Source: Synechococcaceae cyanobacterium (GTDB lineage: Bacteria > Cyanobacteriota > Cyanobacteriia > PCC-6307 > Cyanobiaceae). From it: a stretch of DNA of 32,257 nt. Below, piece by piece: positions 1 through 10,175 of the stretch; position 1 is the first letter of the stretch, and each line of letters opens with the position of its first letter. Under the pieces are notes generated by a model. The model searched no databases. It worked only from the letters and a program-made list of their open reading frames with translations, and had not been told where the DNA came from. The translations under genes and the position numbers were made by a program. The stretch covers positions 1 to 32,257 of the forward strand of contig CANHMF010000013.1 of the NCBI GenBank assembly GCA_947461705.1, given 5' to 3'.

Positions 1-1
1 C

Positions 2-1015
2 TTGAAGCCGCTGCCGGCCTGCCCTCGGGCCGGCGGGGTGGCGCGGCTCCACTCGGGTGTGGTTGATCAGGGCTGTGGCGCGGCAGTGCTCAGCCAGCAG
101 AGTCGCTACAGCGCCCGCACCCTCGCCATCAAGGCCAGCATCAACCAGGCCGCTCTGGCCTGTCGCCCCGTGGCCTCGGGGCACTCACTTCTGGGTGAGG
201 TCGTGCCTGCCAGGCCCCTGCTTCAGCAACAGGCGCAAGGGGCCCTGCAGCAGTTGCTGGGCTGGTGGGCCTGGTGCATGGGGCCGGCCTCGCGGCCGCC
301 ACAGCTGGGGGGAGCTGAACTGCTGGCTCAGCTCCATCTGGTGAGCCTGGCCTCCGCCTCGGACCTGATCGATCCATTGGTGGATACGGACACCCTCGCG
401 GCGATGGCCCGCACCCTCTTTGGTGCGGGGCCCCAGCAGCTGGTGCCAGGGATCCGGCTGTTGCGCCGCCGCCGCCGCCATGGTCAGCTCCTGGCTGGTG
501 ATCTCTGCCCGCACAGTGGTCTCCAACTCGCCTATCTGCAGGACCAGCTGGCCGGGCTGGATGCCGTGGGCAGGATCCCAGATTGGGTCCTGTCCTGGCA
601 GCCCCAGTTCCAGCAGTGGATGGCTCTGTTCGCTGACACCCTCACACCGGATCGACACCTCTGGCAGCTGGGGCCTGCGGATCCGCTGCTCCCCGTCCGC
701 TACGACCTGATGCTGGCTTTGGTCAGCCACCATGGCGCCCATCCAACCCAGCCGGTGGATGCGCTGCTGCGGGCCATCAGCCGCCTGCGTTTGATCCGGC
801 GCGGCCTCTTGCCCTGGGCCCAGGCTGCGGAAGCTCGGGGGCTGCTGCGACTGGTGGCCCATCTGGCGGATCGCCTCGGTGTGCTCGATCCCGCCCTGGC
901 CTCGGAGCTCGAGGCCCTCACCCTGGAGCTGGGGACTGCTGCGCTGGGGCCCCAGGCGCGGCTGTCCCTGCCGCCCCACTGGTGGTTGCTCTCCGATCAG
1001 GAGCCCACACGATGA
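2..1015 (+). CDS. Hypothetical protein, 5' end probably truncated by the window edge; ends in an ATGA overlap with the downstream sulfotransferase-like gene
   Basis: Open frame from the window start to TGA at 1013-1015, co-directional and overlapping the next start codon (ATG 1012). No family recognised. Confidence 0.6.
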   Translation: MKPLPACPRAGGVARLHSGVVDQGCGAAVLSQQSRYSARTLAIKASINQAALACRPVASGHSLLGEVVPARPLLQQQAQGALQQLLGWWAWCMGPASRPPQLGGAELLAQLHLVSLASASDLIDPLVDTDTLAAMARTLFGAGPQQLVPGIRLLRRRRRHGQLLAGDLCPHSGLQLAYLQDQLAGLDAVGRIPDWVLSWQPQFQQWMALFADTLTPDRHLWQLGPADPLLPVRYDLMLALVSHHGAHPTQPVDALLRAISRLRLIRRGLLPWAQAAEARGLLRLVAHLADRLGVLDPALASELEALTLELGTAALGPQARLSLPPHWWLLSDQEPTR

Positions 1016-2115
1016 CGCGTCTGCTGCTGCACATCGGCTCCCCGAAGGCGGGATCGTCGGCGATCCAGGCCAGCCTGGCGGCCCAGGCGGCCGTGTCCAG
1101 GCGCTGGGATTGGTCGTCCCAGCGCTGGATCTGTCTGCCCCCCAACCCCTACGGCAAGCCCTATCCCTCCGGCTTCATTGCGGCCCGCTATCTCGAGCCG
1201 CAGCACTTGCCCCGCTACATCAAATTGCGGCGTCAAGCCAACCCTGCAGGTTTTGAAGGCGACGTGGAGCGCTATCACGCCCTGCTCAAGCGCCAGCTAC
1301 AGCCTCGTCTGCGGCCCAGGCCAGCCGGTGCCCTGCTCTCCTGCGAATACCTCTGGCGCATTCCTGCGGCGGCGGTGGCCCAGCTGAAGGCTGAGTTCGA
1401 GGCCATGGGCGTGGAGCAGTTCCGCGTGGTGGCCTACGTGCGTGAGCCCTCGGCCGTTTATGGCTCGGCATTGCAGCAGTGGGCCCGCCTGTCCACCCAG
1501 CTGCAGCGGTTTGATCCGCATCAGTGGCGTTACGACCTGCGCAAGCGCCTCGAGGCCTGGGCCTCCGTGTTTGGGGAGGCCCTGCTGGTGCGGCCCTTTG
1601 ACCGTGGCCAGCTCCCTGGGGGCTGTGTGGTGGCCGACCTTCAACAACAGGCTGCCGCCTGGGTGGGTGAGCCGTGCTGGCCGCTGCAACTGCAGCCAGC
1701 GCCGGCGGTGAACAGCTCGGCCACCACGGAGGAGTTGTTGGCCATGCAGGAGCTGATGCGTGGCCAGCCGGCGAATCCCGCTGGTTCCGCAGTGCTGCGC
1801 ACCCGGGACCTGGGCCGCCTGTGGGACCAGCTGGCAGCGATCACGGCCGTGCAGCAGGGATCCAAGATCCAGCTGCTGCCGGCCGTTGCCCATGTGATTC
1901 GGACGCGGCATCAGGCCGATCTGGAGTGGCTGGCTGAGGCCCACGGCGTTCAGTTTCCCGATCCGCTGGAGGGGGATCAGGCCTTCAACTCCTGGCCAGA
2001 CCCAGGGGCCACGGATGGGGCCCCAGCGCTGCAGGATCTGCTCCAGAGTCCCCGCCATGGGGCGTTGCTCCAGACGCTGCGCCAGCGGCTGGCCGATGTT
2101 GTGCTGCCGGGTTGA
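1012..2115 (+). CDS. Sulfotransferase-like protein (copy 1)
   Basis: N-terminal MTRLLLHIGSPKAGSSAIQ resembles the sulfotransferase PAPS 5'-phosphosulfate loop (PKxGT/SS). Internal VAYVREPSAVYGSALQQW resembles the 3'-phosphate-binding RxPxxxxxS motif. The ORF track start (982) is extended; ATG at 1012 fits better. Confidence 0.7.
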   Translation: MTRLLLHIGSPKAGSSAIQASLAAQAAVSRRWDWSSQRWICLPPNPYGKPYPSGFIAARYLEPQHLPRYIKLRRQANPAGFEGDVERYHALLKRQLQPRLRPRPAGALLSCEYLWRIPAAAVAQLKAEFEAMGVEQFRVVAYVREPSAVYGSALQQWARLSTQLQRFDPHQWRYDLRKRLEAWASVFGEALLVRPFDRGQLPGGCVVADLQQQAAAWVGEPCWPLQLQPAPAVNSSATTEELLAMQELMRGQPANPAGSAVLRTRDLGRLWDQLAAITAVQQGSKIQLLPAVAHVIRTRHQADLEWLAEAHGVQFPDPLEGDQAFNSWPDPGATDGAPALQDLLQSPRHGALLQTLRQRLADVVLPG

Positions 2116-2121
2116 TTGGGC

Positions 2122-3231
2122 ATGAGTCGTCTATTCCTGCATATCGGTTCTCCCAAGGCCGGCTCCTCTGCGATTCAGGCCGGTCTGCAGGGGCTGGCGT
2201 CTGACCCCGTGGCCGCGGCTGCGGGGCTGCAGGTGCTTCCGCCCAATCCCTATGGCAAGCCGTTGCCATCTGGTTTTGTGGCTGCGCGCTACCTCCCCCT
2301 GGATGATTTGCCCCGCTATCTCCAGCTGCGCCAGCAGCGGGATCCTGAGCAGTTCAGCCGTGATCTGGACGATTACCAGGCTGTGCTGACGGATCGGCTC
2401 ATGCCGCTTCAGGACCCCCGCTGGCGCTGGCAGAAAGCCCAGCGCCAGGCCTGGAACGGCACGGCCGTGTTGTCGTCGGAATACCTGTGGCGTCTGCCGA
2501 TTGAGCAGATCCAAGCCCTCCGCAAGGATTTTGAGGCCCTTGGCGTTACCGAGTTCCGGGTGATGGCCTACGTGCGCGAGCCCGTTTCGGCCTACGGTTC
2601 GTTTCTGCAGCAGTGGTTGCGGCTCTCCACCGACTTGGAGCGCTACAACCCGCTGCACTGGCATTACCAACCCCGCCAGCACCTGGAGGCCTGGGCGGCT
2701 GTGTTCGGCAACGATCTCGTGGTGCGTCCCTTCGTGCGGGAGCAGCTGCGGGAGCGCTCCGTGGTGAGCGATTGTTTCGCGGCGCTGGGGGCCTGGGTTG
2801 GCTGTGCCCTGCCCGTGCCGGAGTTGCCGGTCGCGAACGAGGCCTTCAGCACCGAGGAGCTGTTTCTGGTGCAAGACCTCTTGCGCGCTCTGCCGGCCGA
2901 CCAGTGGTCTGATCCGCAGTGGCCCTTCCGGATGGCGCGGTTTCGCCGCTTGCTGCGATCCGCTGCTCAGCCCCTCGGTTGCCAGCCCGTGCGTCTCCAG
3001 CCCTGGGTGGCCTGCCAGGTTTGGCAGCGGCATCAGCACGACCTGGCCTGGCTGAAGCAGCAGCATGGCCTCACCTTCCCCGCCCCTGCAGCCGCGCTAT
3101 CCCAGGCCCTGGCACCGGAGCAGCGCGGCGCTTTCGCGCTGGAGCAACTCCTCTGCCCGCCGGAGAGTTCGGAACGGACGCTGGCCTTGATGCGGGGGCA
3201 ACTGGTCGCCGTGCTTGCGGAAGGGGTGTGA
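2122..3231 (+). CDS. Sulfotransferase-like protein (copy 2, tandem paralog)
   Basis: MSRLFLHIGSPKAGSSAIQ and MAYVREPVSAYGSFLQQW. Colinear similarity to the upstream copy (PPNPYGKPxPSGFxAARYL..LPRY). Confidence 0.7.
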   Translation: MSRLFLHIGSPKAGSSAIQAGLQGLASDPVAAAAGLQVLPPNPYGKPLPSGFVAARYLPLDDLPRYLQLRQQRDPEQFSRDLDDYQAVLTDRLMPLQDPRWRWQKAQRQAWNGTAVLSSEYLWRLPIEQIQALRKDFEALGVTEFRVMAYVREPVSAYGSFLQQWLRLSTDLERYNPLHWHYQPRQHLEAWAAVFGNDLVVRPFVREQLRERSVVSDCFAALGAWVGCALPVPELPVANEAFSTEELFLVQDLLRALPADQWSDPQWPFRMARFRRLLRSAAQPLGCQPVRLQPWVACQVWQRHQHDLAWLKQQHGLTFPAPAAALSQALAPEQRGAFALEQLLCPPESSERTLALMRGQLVAVLAEGV

Positions 3232-3292
3232 GCCCCTCCTAGGCTGGGCTGATGCAGCGGACCCACTGGGGCGTACGCCGCTCTCCCCCCTG

Positions 3293-5692
3293 GTGTCCCA
3301 AGGATTTCTCGCCGGCCTCAACGACGCCCAGCGCAAGGCTGTGGATCACCACACCGGTCCACTGCTGGTGGTGGCCGGCGCCGGCAGCGGCAAGACCCGG
3401 GCCCTCACCCACCGCATCGCCCACCTGATCGGCCACCACGGCGTGGATCCAGCTGAGCTGCTGGCCGTGACCTTCACCAACAAGGCCGCCCGCGAGATGA
3501 AGGAGCGGCTGGAGTTGCTGCTGGCCCAGAAACTCGCCCAGAGCCAGTTCGGCCAGCCCTGGAGCACCCTGCCGCCGGTGGAGCAGCGCCAACTGCGCAG
3601 CCGCATCTACCGCGAGGTGATCAAGGACCTCTGGATCGGCACCTTCCACGCCCTGTTTGCGCGGTTGCTGCGCTTCGACATCGACAAGTTCAAGGATCCG
3701 GAGGGGCTGAGCTGGACGCGCCAGTTCTCCATCTACGACGAGGGCGACACCCAGAGCCTCGTGAAGGAGATCGTGACCCAGGAGCTGGGCCTCGACCCCA
3801 AGCGGTTTGAACCCAAGAAGGTGCGCTGGGCCATCAGCAGTGCCAAGAACCAGGGCTGGATGCCCGAGCAGCTGGAGGCCGATGCCGGCGGCCAGCGCGG
3901 CAAGTTGATGGCCGAAACCTACCGGCGCTACCGGCGGGCCCTGGCGGCCAACAATGCCCTTGATTTCGATGATCTGCTGCTGCTGCCGGTGCAGCTGCTG
4001 CGCCAGAACGCGCAGGTGCGGGGCTACTGGCACCGGCGCTTCCGCCATGTGCTGGTGGATGAGTATCAGGACACCAACCGCACCCAGTACGACCTGATCA
4101 AGTTGCTGGTGACCGATGGCCAGGATCCGGAGGTGTACGACAACTGGGAAGGCCGCTCCGTGTTTGTGGTGGGCGATGCCGACCAGAGCATCTACAGCTT
4201 CCGGGCCGCCGATTTCACGATCCTGATGGGCTTCCAGGACGACTTCGGCGATGGTGCCGCCGATGACGCCACCCGCACGATGGTGAAGCTGGAGGAGAAC
4301 TACCGCTCCACCGCCACGATCCTGGAGGCGGCCAATGCCCTGATCGCCAACAACAGCGAGCGCATCGACAAGGTCCTGCGCCCTACCCGCGGCGAAGGGG
4401 AGCTGATCACCCTCACCCGCTGCGACGACGAGATCGCCGAGGCGGAGGCGGTGGTGCACCGCATGCGCATGCTCGATGCCGCCCACCCCGACCTGCGCTG
4501 GGGCGATATGGCCGTGTTGTACCGCACCAATGCCCAATCCCGCGCCATGGAGGAATCGCTGGTCCGCTGGGGCATTCCCTACATCGTGGTGGGGGGCCTG
4601 CGCTTTTACGACCGACGCGAGATCAAGGATGTGCTCGCGTACCTGAAGTTGCTGGTGAATCCGGCGGACACGGTGAGCCTGCTGCGGGTGCTCAACACCC
4701 CCAAGCGCGGCATCGGCAAAACCACGATTGAGCGGCTCACGGATGCGGCCAACCAGCTGGGTATTCCCCTCTGGGAGGTGGTGCGCGATCCCGAGGCCGT
4801 GCGCTCCCTCGGTGGCCGCTCCGCCAAGGGCCTCCTGCAGTTCTGCGAGCTCATCCACGATCTGCAGGCGCGATCCCAGGAGGCAGCGCCCTCGGAGCTG
4901 GTGCAGCGGGTGATGGAGCAGAGCGGCTATGTGGCCGAGTTGATCGCCGATGGCACCGATGAGGCGGAAGACCGCCGCCGCAACCTCAACGAGCTGGTGA
5001 ATGCCGCCCTGCAATACCAGGAGGAGAACGAGGAGGGCTCGCTGGAGGATTTCCTGGCCTCCGCGGCGCTGGCCAGCGATGCCGACAGCAAGGACACCGA
5101 GCAGGACCGGGTGACCCTGATGACCCTGCACGCCAGCAAGGGCCTGGAGTTCCCTGTGGTGTTTCTGGTGGGGATGGAGCAGGGGCTGTTCCCCAGCTAC
5201 CGCTCCCTGGAGGATCCCGCCGCCATGGAGGAGGAGCGGCGCCTCTGCTACGTGGGCATCACCCGGGCCAAGGAGCGGCTGTTCCTCTCCCATGCCAGTG
5301 AGCGGCGTCTATGGGGGGGCATGCGCGAGCCGGCGGTGCCCTCGGTCTTTCTCTCGGAGCTGCCGGAGGAGCTGGTGCAGGGCGATATCCCCCGCAGTGG
5401 TGGTGCCGCCATCCGTCGGGAGAACCGGCTGGAGCGCCTCACCCGGGTGGACCGCCAGGACAGCCAGCGGGTTCAGGCGGGTGGCGCGGCGGCAGGCCCG
5501 GCCAATGCGGTGCGCCGCCGGGGTGCCGCGAAGGCCTGGGCCGTCGGTGATCGCCTGCAGCATGCTGCCTTTGGCGAGGGTCAGGTGACCCACCTGTTCG
5601 GCAGCGGCGAGAAGATCTCACTCGCGGTGAAATTTGAGGGCATGGGGCCCAAGATCCTCGATCCGCGCCTGGCGCCGATTGAGCCGCTGTGA
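3293..5692 (+). CDS. uvrD/pcrA: UvrD/PcrA-type superfamily 1 DNA helicase
   Basis: LNDAQRKAV, Walker A VVAGAGSGKT, AVTFTNKAAREMKERL, VDEYQDTNRTQ, VGDADQSIYSFRAAD, TLMTLHASKGLEFPVVF, EEERRLCYVGITRAKERL. Start chosen at GTG 3293; the ORF extends upstream to 3215. Confidence 0.95.
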   Translation: MSQGFLAGLNDAQRKAVDHHTGPLLVVAGAGSGKTRALTHRIAHLIGHHGVDPAELLAVTFTNKAAREMKERLELLLAQKLAQSQFGQPWSTLPPVEQRQLRSRIYREVIKDLWIGTFHALFARLLRFDIDKFKDPEGLSWTRQFSIYDEGDTQSLVKEIVTQELGLDPKRFEPKKVRWAISSAKNQGWMPEQLEADAGGQRGKLMAETYRRYRRALAANNALDFDDLLLLPVQLLRQNAQVRGYWHRRFRHVLVDEYQDTNRTQYDLIKLLVTDGQDPEVYDNWEGRSVFVVGDADQSIYSFRAADFTILMGFQDDFGDGAADDATRTMVKLEENYRSTATILEAANALIANNSERIDKVLRPTRGEGELITLTRCDDEIAEAEAVVHRMRMLDAAHPDLRWGDMAVLYRTNAQSRAMEESLVRWGIPYIVVGGLRFYDRREIKDVLAYLKLLVNPADTVSLLRVLNTPKRGIGKTTIERLTDAANQLGIPLWEVVRDPEAVRSLGGRSAKGLLQFCELIHDLQARSQEAAPSELVQRVMEQSGYVAELIADGTDEAEDRRRNLNELVNAALQYQEENEEGSLEDFLASAALASDADSKDTEQDRVTLMTLHASKGLEFPVVFLVGMEQGLFPSYRSLEDPAAMEEERRLCYVGITRAKERLFLSHASERRLWGGMREPAVPSVFLSELPEELVQGDIPRSGGAAIRRENRLERLTRVDRQDSQRVQAGGAAAGPANAVRRRGAAKAWAVGDRLQHAAFGEGQVTHLFGSGEKISLAVKFEGMGPKILDPRLAPIEPL

Positions 5693-5774
5693 GCGCCGTT
5701 GACCATGGGTGCGATGGGCCATCGCGTCTGGAGGCCTTCTGACTGACGGGTCGCTCCACGCAACGATCCCCGGC

Positions 5775-6986
5775 GTGCCACCTCGCCTGTTGCACGCCCT
5801 GGAAGCCGCTGCCGCTGGTCGGGAGATTGCGTTGGTGGGTGGTGCTGTGCGCGATCTCCTGCTGCATCGGGTGCACTGTGATCCTTGGCGCGGTTTGCCT
5901 GATCTCGATCTTGTGGTGGAAGGCAGTGCCGCCGAGCTGGTGGAACGCCTGGCCGGGATCCTGCCGCCGGGAGCCGTGCGTTGGTGCCGGGATCACGGTG
6001 CCTACGGAACGGTGGAGCTGGAGCTCCAGTGGCCGGAGGGTGAGAGCTGGCTGCTGGATGTGGCCACGGCGCGACGCGAGCACTATCCGCAGCCCGGACA
6101 CAATCCGGAGGTTTTGCCAGGTTTGCTCGCCGACGATCTGGCCCGTCGTGACTTCACCGTGAACGCCATGGCGCTCTGCCTCAGCAGTGGTGCCTTGCTG
6201 GATCCCCATGGCGGTCAGCGGGATCTGGCGCAGCGCGAGCTGCGTTTGCTGCACGAGCAGTCCATCCGTGACGATCCCACCCGTTTGCTGCGGGCAGCCC
6301 GGTATGCCGCGCGGCTCGGTTTTGCGCTGGCAGCGGCCAGTGGTCAGCAGGTGGTGGACACCCTGAGCCGATGGCCCTGGGATTGGCGGCCTGGTGACCC
6401 GCCCGAGCTGGCCCCTCCGGCCTTGGCCAGCCGCTTGCGGATGGAGCTCAACGTGTTGCTCAGTCGGGAGCCTTGGGGTGAGGCCCTGGCCGCCCTCCAG
6501 GATTGGGGGGGGCTGGTCTTGCTGGATGCAGCCTTGCAGAACGATCGCCATTGGCGCCAGCGTCTGTCCTGGGCCCAGCGCTTTGGTGTGCCATTGATTG
6601 TGGCGCTGTTGGCCCAGGCCAGTGACCCCTGCGCCTTAGCCCGCCGACTCCAGTTGCCCCATCAGCAGCAGCGCAGCTTGCGCTCACTCGTCAGCCTGCG
6701 CCAGTGGTTGGCCGAACTGGAGTCCGCGGAAACCGAGCACTGGTCGGCCTCCGCCTGGACGCAGCGCCTGGAAGCACAGCCCGACGCCGCGTTGGCGGTT
6801 CCCCTCGCCCTGGCCTGTGGCGATCCACAGCGGCGTCCCCTGCTGCGCTGGTGGTTGCGTTGGCGTCATGTCGGGCCGGGCATCACGGCTCAGGCGTTGC
6901 TGGATGCTGGGATGCGGCCCGGACCCGCCTTGGGCGAACGGCTGCGGGAGTTGCGCGCGGAACGGCTGGATGCGGAGAGGATTTGA
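5775..6986 (+). CDS. cca: CCA tRNA nucleotidyltransferase / poly(A) polymerase family
   Basis: IALVGGAVRDLLL, DLDLVVEG, RRDFTVNAMAL, RDDPTRLLRAARYAARLGF. Start uncertain (5709 or 5775). Confidence 0.9.
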   Translation: MPPRLLHALEAAAAGREIALVGGAVRDLLLHRVHCDPWRGLPDLDLVVEGSAAELVERLAGILPPGAVRWCRDHGAYGTVELELQWPEGESWLLDVATARREHYPQPGHNPEVLPGLLADDLARRDFTVNAMALCLSSGALLDPHGGQRDLAQRELRLLHEQSIRDDPTRLLRAARYAARLGFALAAASGQQVVDTLSRWPWDWRPGDPPELAPPALASRLRMELNVLLSREPWGEALAALQDWGGLVLLDAALQNDRHWRQRLSWAQRFGVPLIVALLAQASDPCALARRLQLPHQQQRSLRSLVSLRQWLAELESAETEHWSASAWTQRLEAQPDAALAVPLALACGDPQRRPLLRWWLRWRHVGPGITAQALLDAGMRPGPALGERLRELRAERLDAERI

Positions 6987-6992
6987 CCTGTG

Positions 6993-7886
6993 ATGGCCAC
7001 CCAGCAGACCTTGCCTCGCGTGGGTGTCGTGATCCCCGTGTACAACGACTGGCAGGGCCTGCAACGCTGTCTGCAGGCCCTGGCCCAGCAGACCTATCCC
7101 CCAGAACGGTGGCGGGTTCGGGTGGTGGATAACGGCTCAGACGACTGGCCTGCTGAGCCGGTTTTCCCGTTACCCGTGGAGGTGCTGCGCTGTCCGCAGC
7201 CCGGTTCCTATGCCGCCCGCAATCTCGCTGCCCTTGGCTGGGATGTGGATGTGCTGGCCTTTACCGATGCCGATTGCCTTCCCGAACCCGATTGGCTGTT
7301 GGAGGGTTTGGCGTGTGTTGATCCCGCAGCTGTTGCCGCTGATCTAGTGGCTGGTGCGATCCGGCTCACCGCGAGGTGCTCGGTGGCGCCCTCAGCGGCT
7401 GAACAACTGGATCAGATTCTCGGGTTTGATCAGGGGCGCACGGTTCGCCGGGCTGGATATGGCGCTACGGCGAATCTGTTTGTGCGTGCTTCTGTGTTTC
7501 ATGCCCTGGCGGGTTTCCAAGCTCACACCAGGTCAGGCGGTGATCGGGATTTCTGTACGAGGGCTCTTCGCATCGGTTCAACACTCGTCTACGCACCCCG
7601 AGCACGTGTGGCTCACCCGGCGCGTGGCTGGTCGGCGTTGGTTCAAAAGCAGCGCCGCATTGTGGGTGGACAGCTGGCACTGGCCTCCCCGGGGGTGGGG
7701 CCTCGCCTGATCGTGCTGGGGTTGTCGATGAGGCCCCTGGCCTCCGAATGGTGGAGGGTGCTGCGTGTTCCCGGGTTGCGTGGTTGGCGCCGTTGGGAGT
7801 TATTGCTTCTGGCTTGTCGTCTACGACTGGCTGTGTTGTTGGAGTGGGCTCGTTTGCAGTGGCCGGGCCAGCAGCCATTGCGCTGA
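6993..7886 (+). CDS. Family 2 glycosyltransferase
   Basis: VGVVIPVYNDWQGLQRCLQALAQQTYP...VVDNGSDD...AFTDADCLPEPDWL, the GT-A/GT2 fold signature. Confidence 0.9.
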   Translation: MATQQTLPRVGVVIPVYNDWQGLQRCLQALAQQTYPPERWRVRVVDNGSDDWPAEPVFPLPVEVLRCPQPGSYAARNLAALGWDVDVLAFTDADCLPEPDWLLEGLACVDPAAVAADLVAGAIRLTARCSVAPSAAEQLDQILGFDQGRTVRRAGYGATANLFVRASVFHALAGFQAHTRSGGDRDFCTRALRIGSTLVYAPRARVAHPARGWSALVQKQRRIVGGQLALASPGVGPRLIVLGLSMRPLASEWWRVLRVPGLRGWRRWELLLLACRLRLAVLLEWARLQWPGQQPLR

Positions 7887-7900
7887 GGATTGTGGATGAA

Positions 7901-9082
7901 CTACTGCTGCTGGGCGATCTCTTTGGTGGGGCTCGTCAGGGCTGCAAGGGTGAATCCGATCAGCACCTGGTTCAGCATGAGATAGATCTCATAGCTGGTC
8001 GTCATGGCCATCAGCAGGAGGTAGACACTCAGGGGGAGCAGTGTGGACAGCACGAGGGTGTCGCCGCTTGGTGCTGCGATCAGGCGCTGCCGTAAGCGCT
8101 GTCCAACCCAAAAACAGGTGCCCACCAATGCAGTGAGTCCTGCCAGGCCGGTTTCGGCCATCAGCTGTGCGCCAACGTTATGGGCGTGGGGCAATCCCTC
8201 GGGTTTGCCGGCTGCGCGCACGATGGGTAAATGATCGCCATCGCAGTGGGAGCGAACCTTCTGGTTGTATCCCAGTCCAAAGAGGGCTTTGCCTTGCTTG
8301 AGTGGTGCCTTGGCCCAGCACAGGGCGGTTGGAAAGCGCATGCCATCACTCAGGCGGTTGATCGCGGCATCGGGGGCATAGCGATACCAGAGTTGAAGTG
8401 AGCCCAGGCTCAGTCCGGCGATCAGGCCTAGGCCCAGCAGTGCTTTAACCAGAGAGCGGCCTTTGCTGCAATGCCGCAGGATCGCAGCCAGGAGAAGGCT
8501 GAGTAGTGGTGCCGCAAGCGCGGCACGGGATCCAGACATCACGGCGAGCGGCAGGGTCAGGCTGGCCATGCACAGCCAGCCGACGCTGGAACGCTTGTCA
8601 GGACTGGAGCGGCCGAGCCCCCAGGCTGTGATCATCAGGATTCCCAGCAGAAAGCTGAGTCGGTTGACATTGAATCCTGGGAACTTCAGCAGATCTGGTC
8701 CATTGATCAACATGCCGTAGATGCCCAGGGGGATCAAGCTGCTGCTGATCCAGGCGAAGGATGTACGCCATTGCTGTGTGCTGCGGTGGAGCCCTGCGGC
8801 AAACGCCAAGGCAATCACCATGAGATCCGTTGGATCCGAGGGTTGCATGCCCTTGTCGTTGAGGATGATGCCGGCATTCACGAGAAATAGGCCCACCAGC
8901 AACCAGGCCCAGTGCTCCTTCAGGGCTTGGCGGGCTAACCGGAGCAGCAGCCAAAGTCCCAAGACCCCGTAGGCCCAGCGGCTTTGGTCCAGGCAAAGGA
9001 GTGCTGTTGCCAGCGGGAAGGCCAGATCCAGCCAGGGATCGATCAGGGACAGGCTGGCGTGTAGCCGTGCCACGACAATCAC
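7901..9082 (-). CDS. Polytopic membrane protein, O-antigen ligase/polymerase-like
   Basis: Many hydrophobic segments; GYNQKVRSHCDGDHLPIVRAAGKPEGLPHAHNVGAQLMAETGLAGL resembles the periplasmic loop of the WaaL/Wzy (O-antigen ligase) superfamily (HNVxxQxxxExGxxGL). GTG start overlaps the galE stop (GTGA). Confidence 0.8.
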   Translation of the reverse strand: MIVVARLHASLSLIDPWLDLAFPLATALLCLDQSRWAYGVLGLWLLLRLARQALKEHWAWLLVGLFLVNAGIILNDKGMQPSDPTDLMVIALAFAAGLHRSTQQWRTSFAWISSSLIPLGIYGMLINGPDLLKFPGFNVNRLSFLLGILMITAWGLGRSSPDKRSSVGWLCMASLTLPLAVMSGSRAALAAPLLSLLLAAILRHCSKGRSLVKALLGLGLIAGLSLGSLQLWYRYAPDAAINRLSDGMRFPTALCWAKAPLKQGKALFGLGYNQKVRSHCDGDHLPIVRAAGKPEGLPHAHNVGAQLMAETGLAGLTALVGTCFWVGQRLRQRLIAAPSGDTLVLSTLLPLSVYLLLMAMTTSYEIYLMLNQVLIGFTLAALTSPTKEIAQQQ

Positions 9083-10110
9083 CGTTGATAGCCCTCGGGA
9101 TTGGCACTTTGCCAGGCCCAGCCATCACGGCACATGTCGGCCAGGCTGCGACGGGTCCACCAGCCGAGCACGGCTGTGGCATGGCGAGGGTCTGCCACGG
9201 TGATGGCGGCATCGCCCGGGCGTCGCGCCATCAGCGCGTAGGGGATCGCCCTGCCGCTGGCCTCGGCAAAGGCTTCAACCAGATCCAGCACGGAATGGCC
9301 CTGGCCGCTGCCCAGGTTCAGTTCCAGCAGCTGATCGCTGCCGTTGAGCAGCACATCCAGGGCTGCCGCGTGGCCCTCGGCCAGATCCATTACATGGATG
9401 TAGTCGCGTACGCCGGTGCCATCGGGGGTGGGCCAGTCGCTGCCAAACACTTGCAATTGCTCTCGACGGCCCACCGCCACTTGGCTGATGAAGGGAAACA
9501 GGTTGTTGGGGATGCCATTGGGGTCTTCCCCGATGCGGCCGCTGGGGTGGGCGCCAACGGGGTTGAAGTACCGCAGGCTGGCCACCCGCCAGCCTGGTTC
9601 GCTTGCCGCGGTGTCCCGCAACATCTGTTCCACGGCGGCTTTGCTGTGGCCGTAGGGGTTGATCGGCTGGATCGGCGCGCTTTCCGCGATGGGCACCATG
9701 TCCGGATAGCCGTAGAGCGTGGCGCTGCTGCTGAACACGATCGTTCGGCAGCCATGGCGCTGCATCGCTTCGAGCAGGCAGCGGCTCCCCGCCACATTCA
9801 CATCCCAATAGCGCAGTGGGTTTGCCACGGATTCACCCACGGCTTTGAGGCCAGCGAAGTGAACCACCCCATCGATGGAATGCAGACCAAAGGCCCGGTC
9901 CAGATCCGCTGGGGAACGGATGTCGCCTTCCAGCACCTGCAGCTTCTGTGCGGCTTCCGCACCCGCCAGCTCCACCACCCGTCGCAGGGATTCCGGCGAG
10001 CTGTTGGCGAAGTTGTCGAGCACCACCAGGCCATGGCCCGCTTCCAGCAGCACCAGGCAGGTGTGACTGCCGATGAAGCCGGCCCCGCCGGTGATCAGGA
10101 GCTGGGCCAT
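9079..10110 (-). CDS. galE: UDP-glucose 4-epimerase
   Basis: LLITGGAGFIGSHTCLVLLEAGH, LDNFANSSPESLRRV, FSSSATLYG, NPYGHSKAAVEQML, RYFNPVGAHPSGRIGEDP. Confidence 0.95.
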   Translation of the reverse strand: MAQLLITGGAGFIGSHTCLVLLEAGHGLVVLDNFANSSPESLRRVVELAGAEAAQKLQVLEGDIRSPADLDRAFGLHSIDGVVHFAGLKAVGESVANPLRYWDVNVAGSRCLLEAMQRHGCRTIVFSSSATLYGYPDMVPIAESAPIQPINPYGHSKAAVEQMLRDTAASEPGWRVASLRYFNPVGAHPSGRIGEDPNGIPNNLFPFISQVAVGRREQLQVFGSDWPTPDGTGVRDYIHVMDLAEGHAAALDVLLNGSDQLLELNLGSGQGHSVLDLVEAFAEASGRAIPYALMARRPGDAAITVADPRHATAVLGWWTRRSLADMCRDGWAWQSANPEGYQR

Positions 10111-10175
10111 GCCGGTGATCGCCTGACGGAGGGAAGCAGGCAGGGTAAGGGGATCTGCCCGGGCGATCCCGCAAG

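Noticed and set aside
3239-5293. 684-aa ORF on the minus strand
   Set aside because: Fully antisense to the confident UvrD/PcrA gene; high-GC shadow ORF with no recognisable domain.
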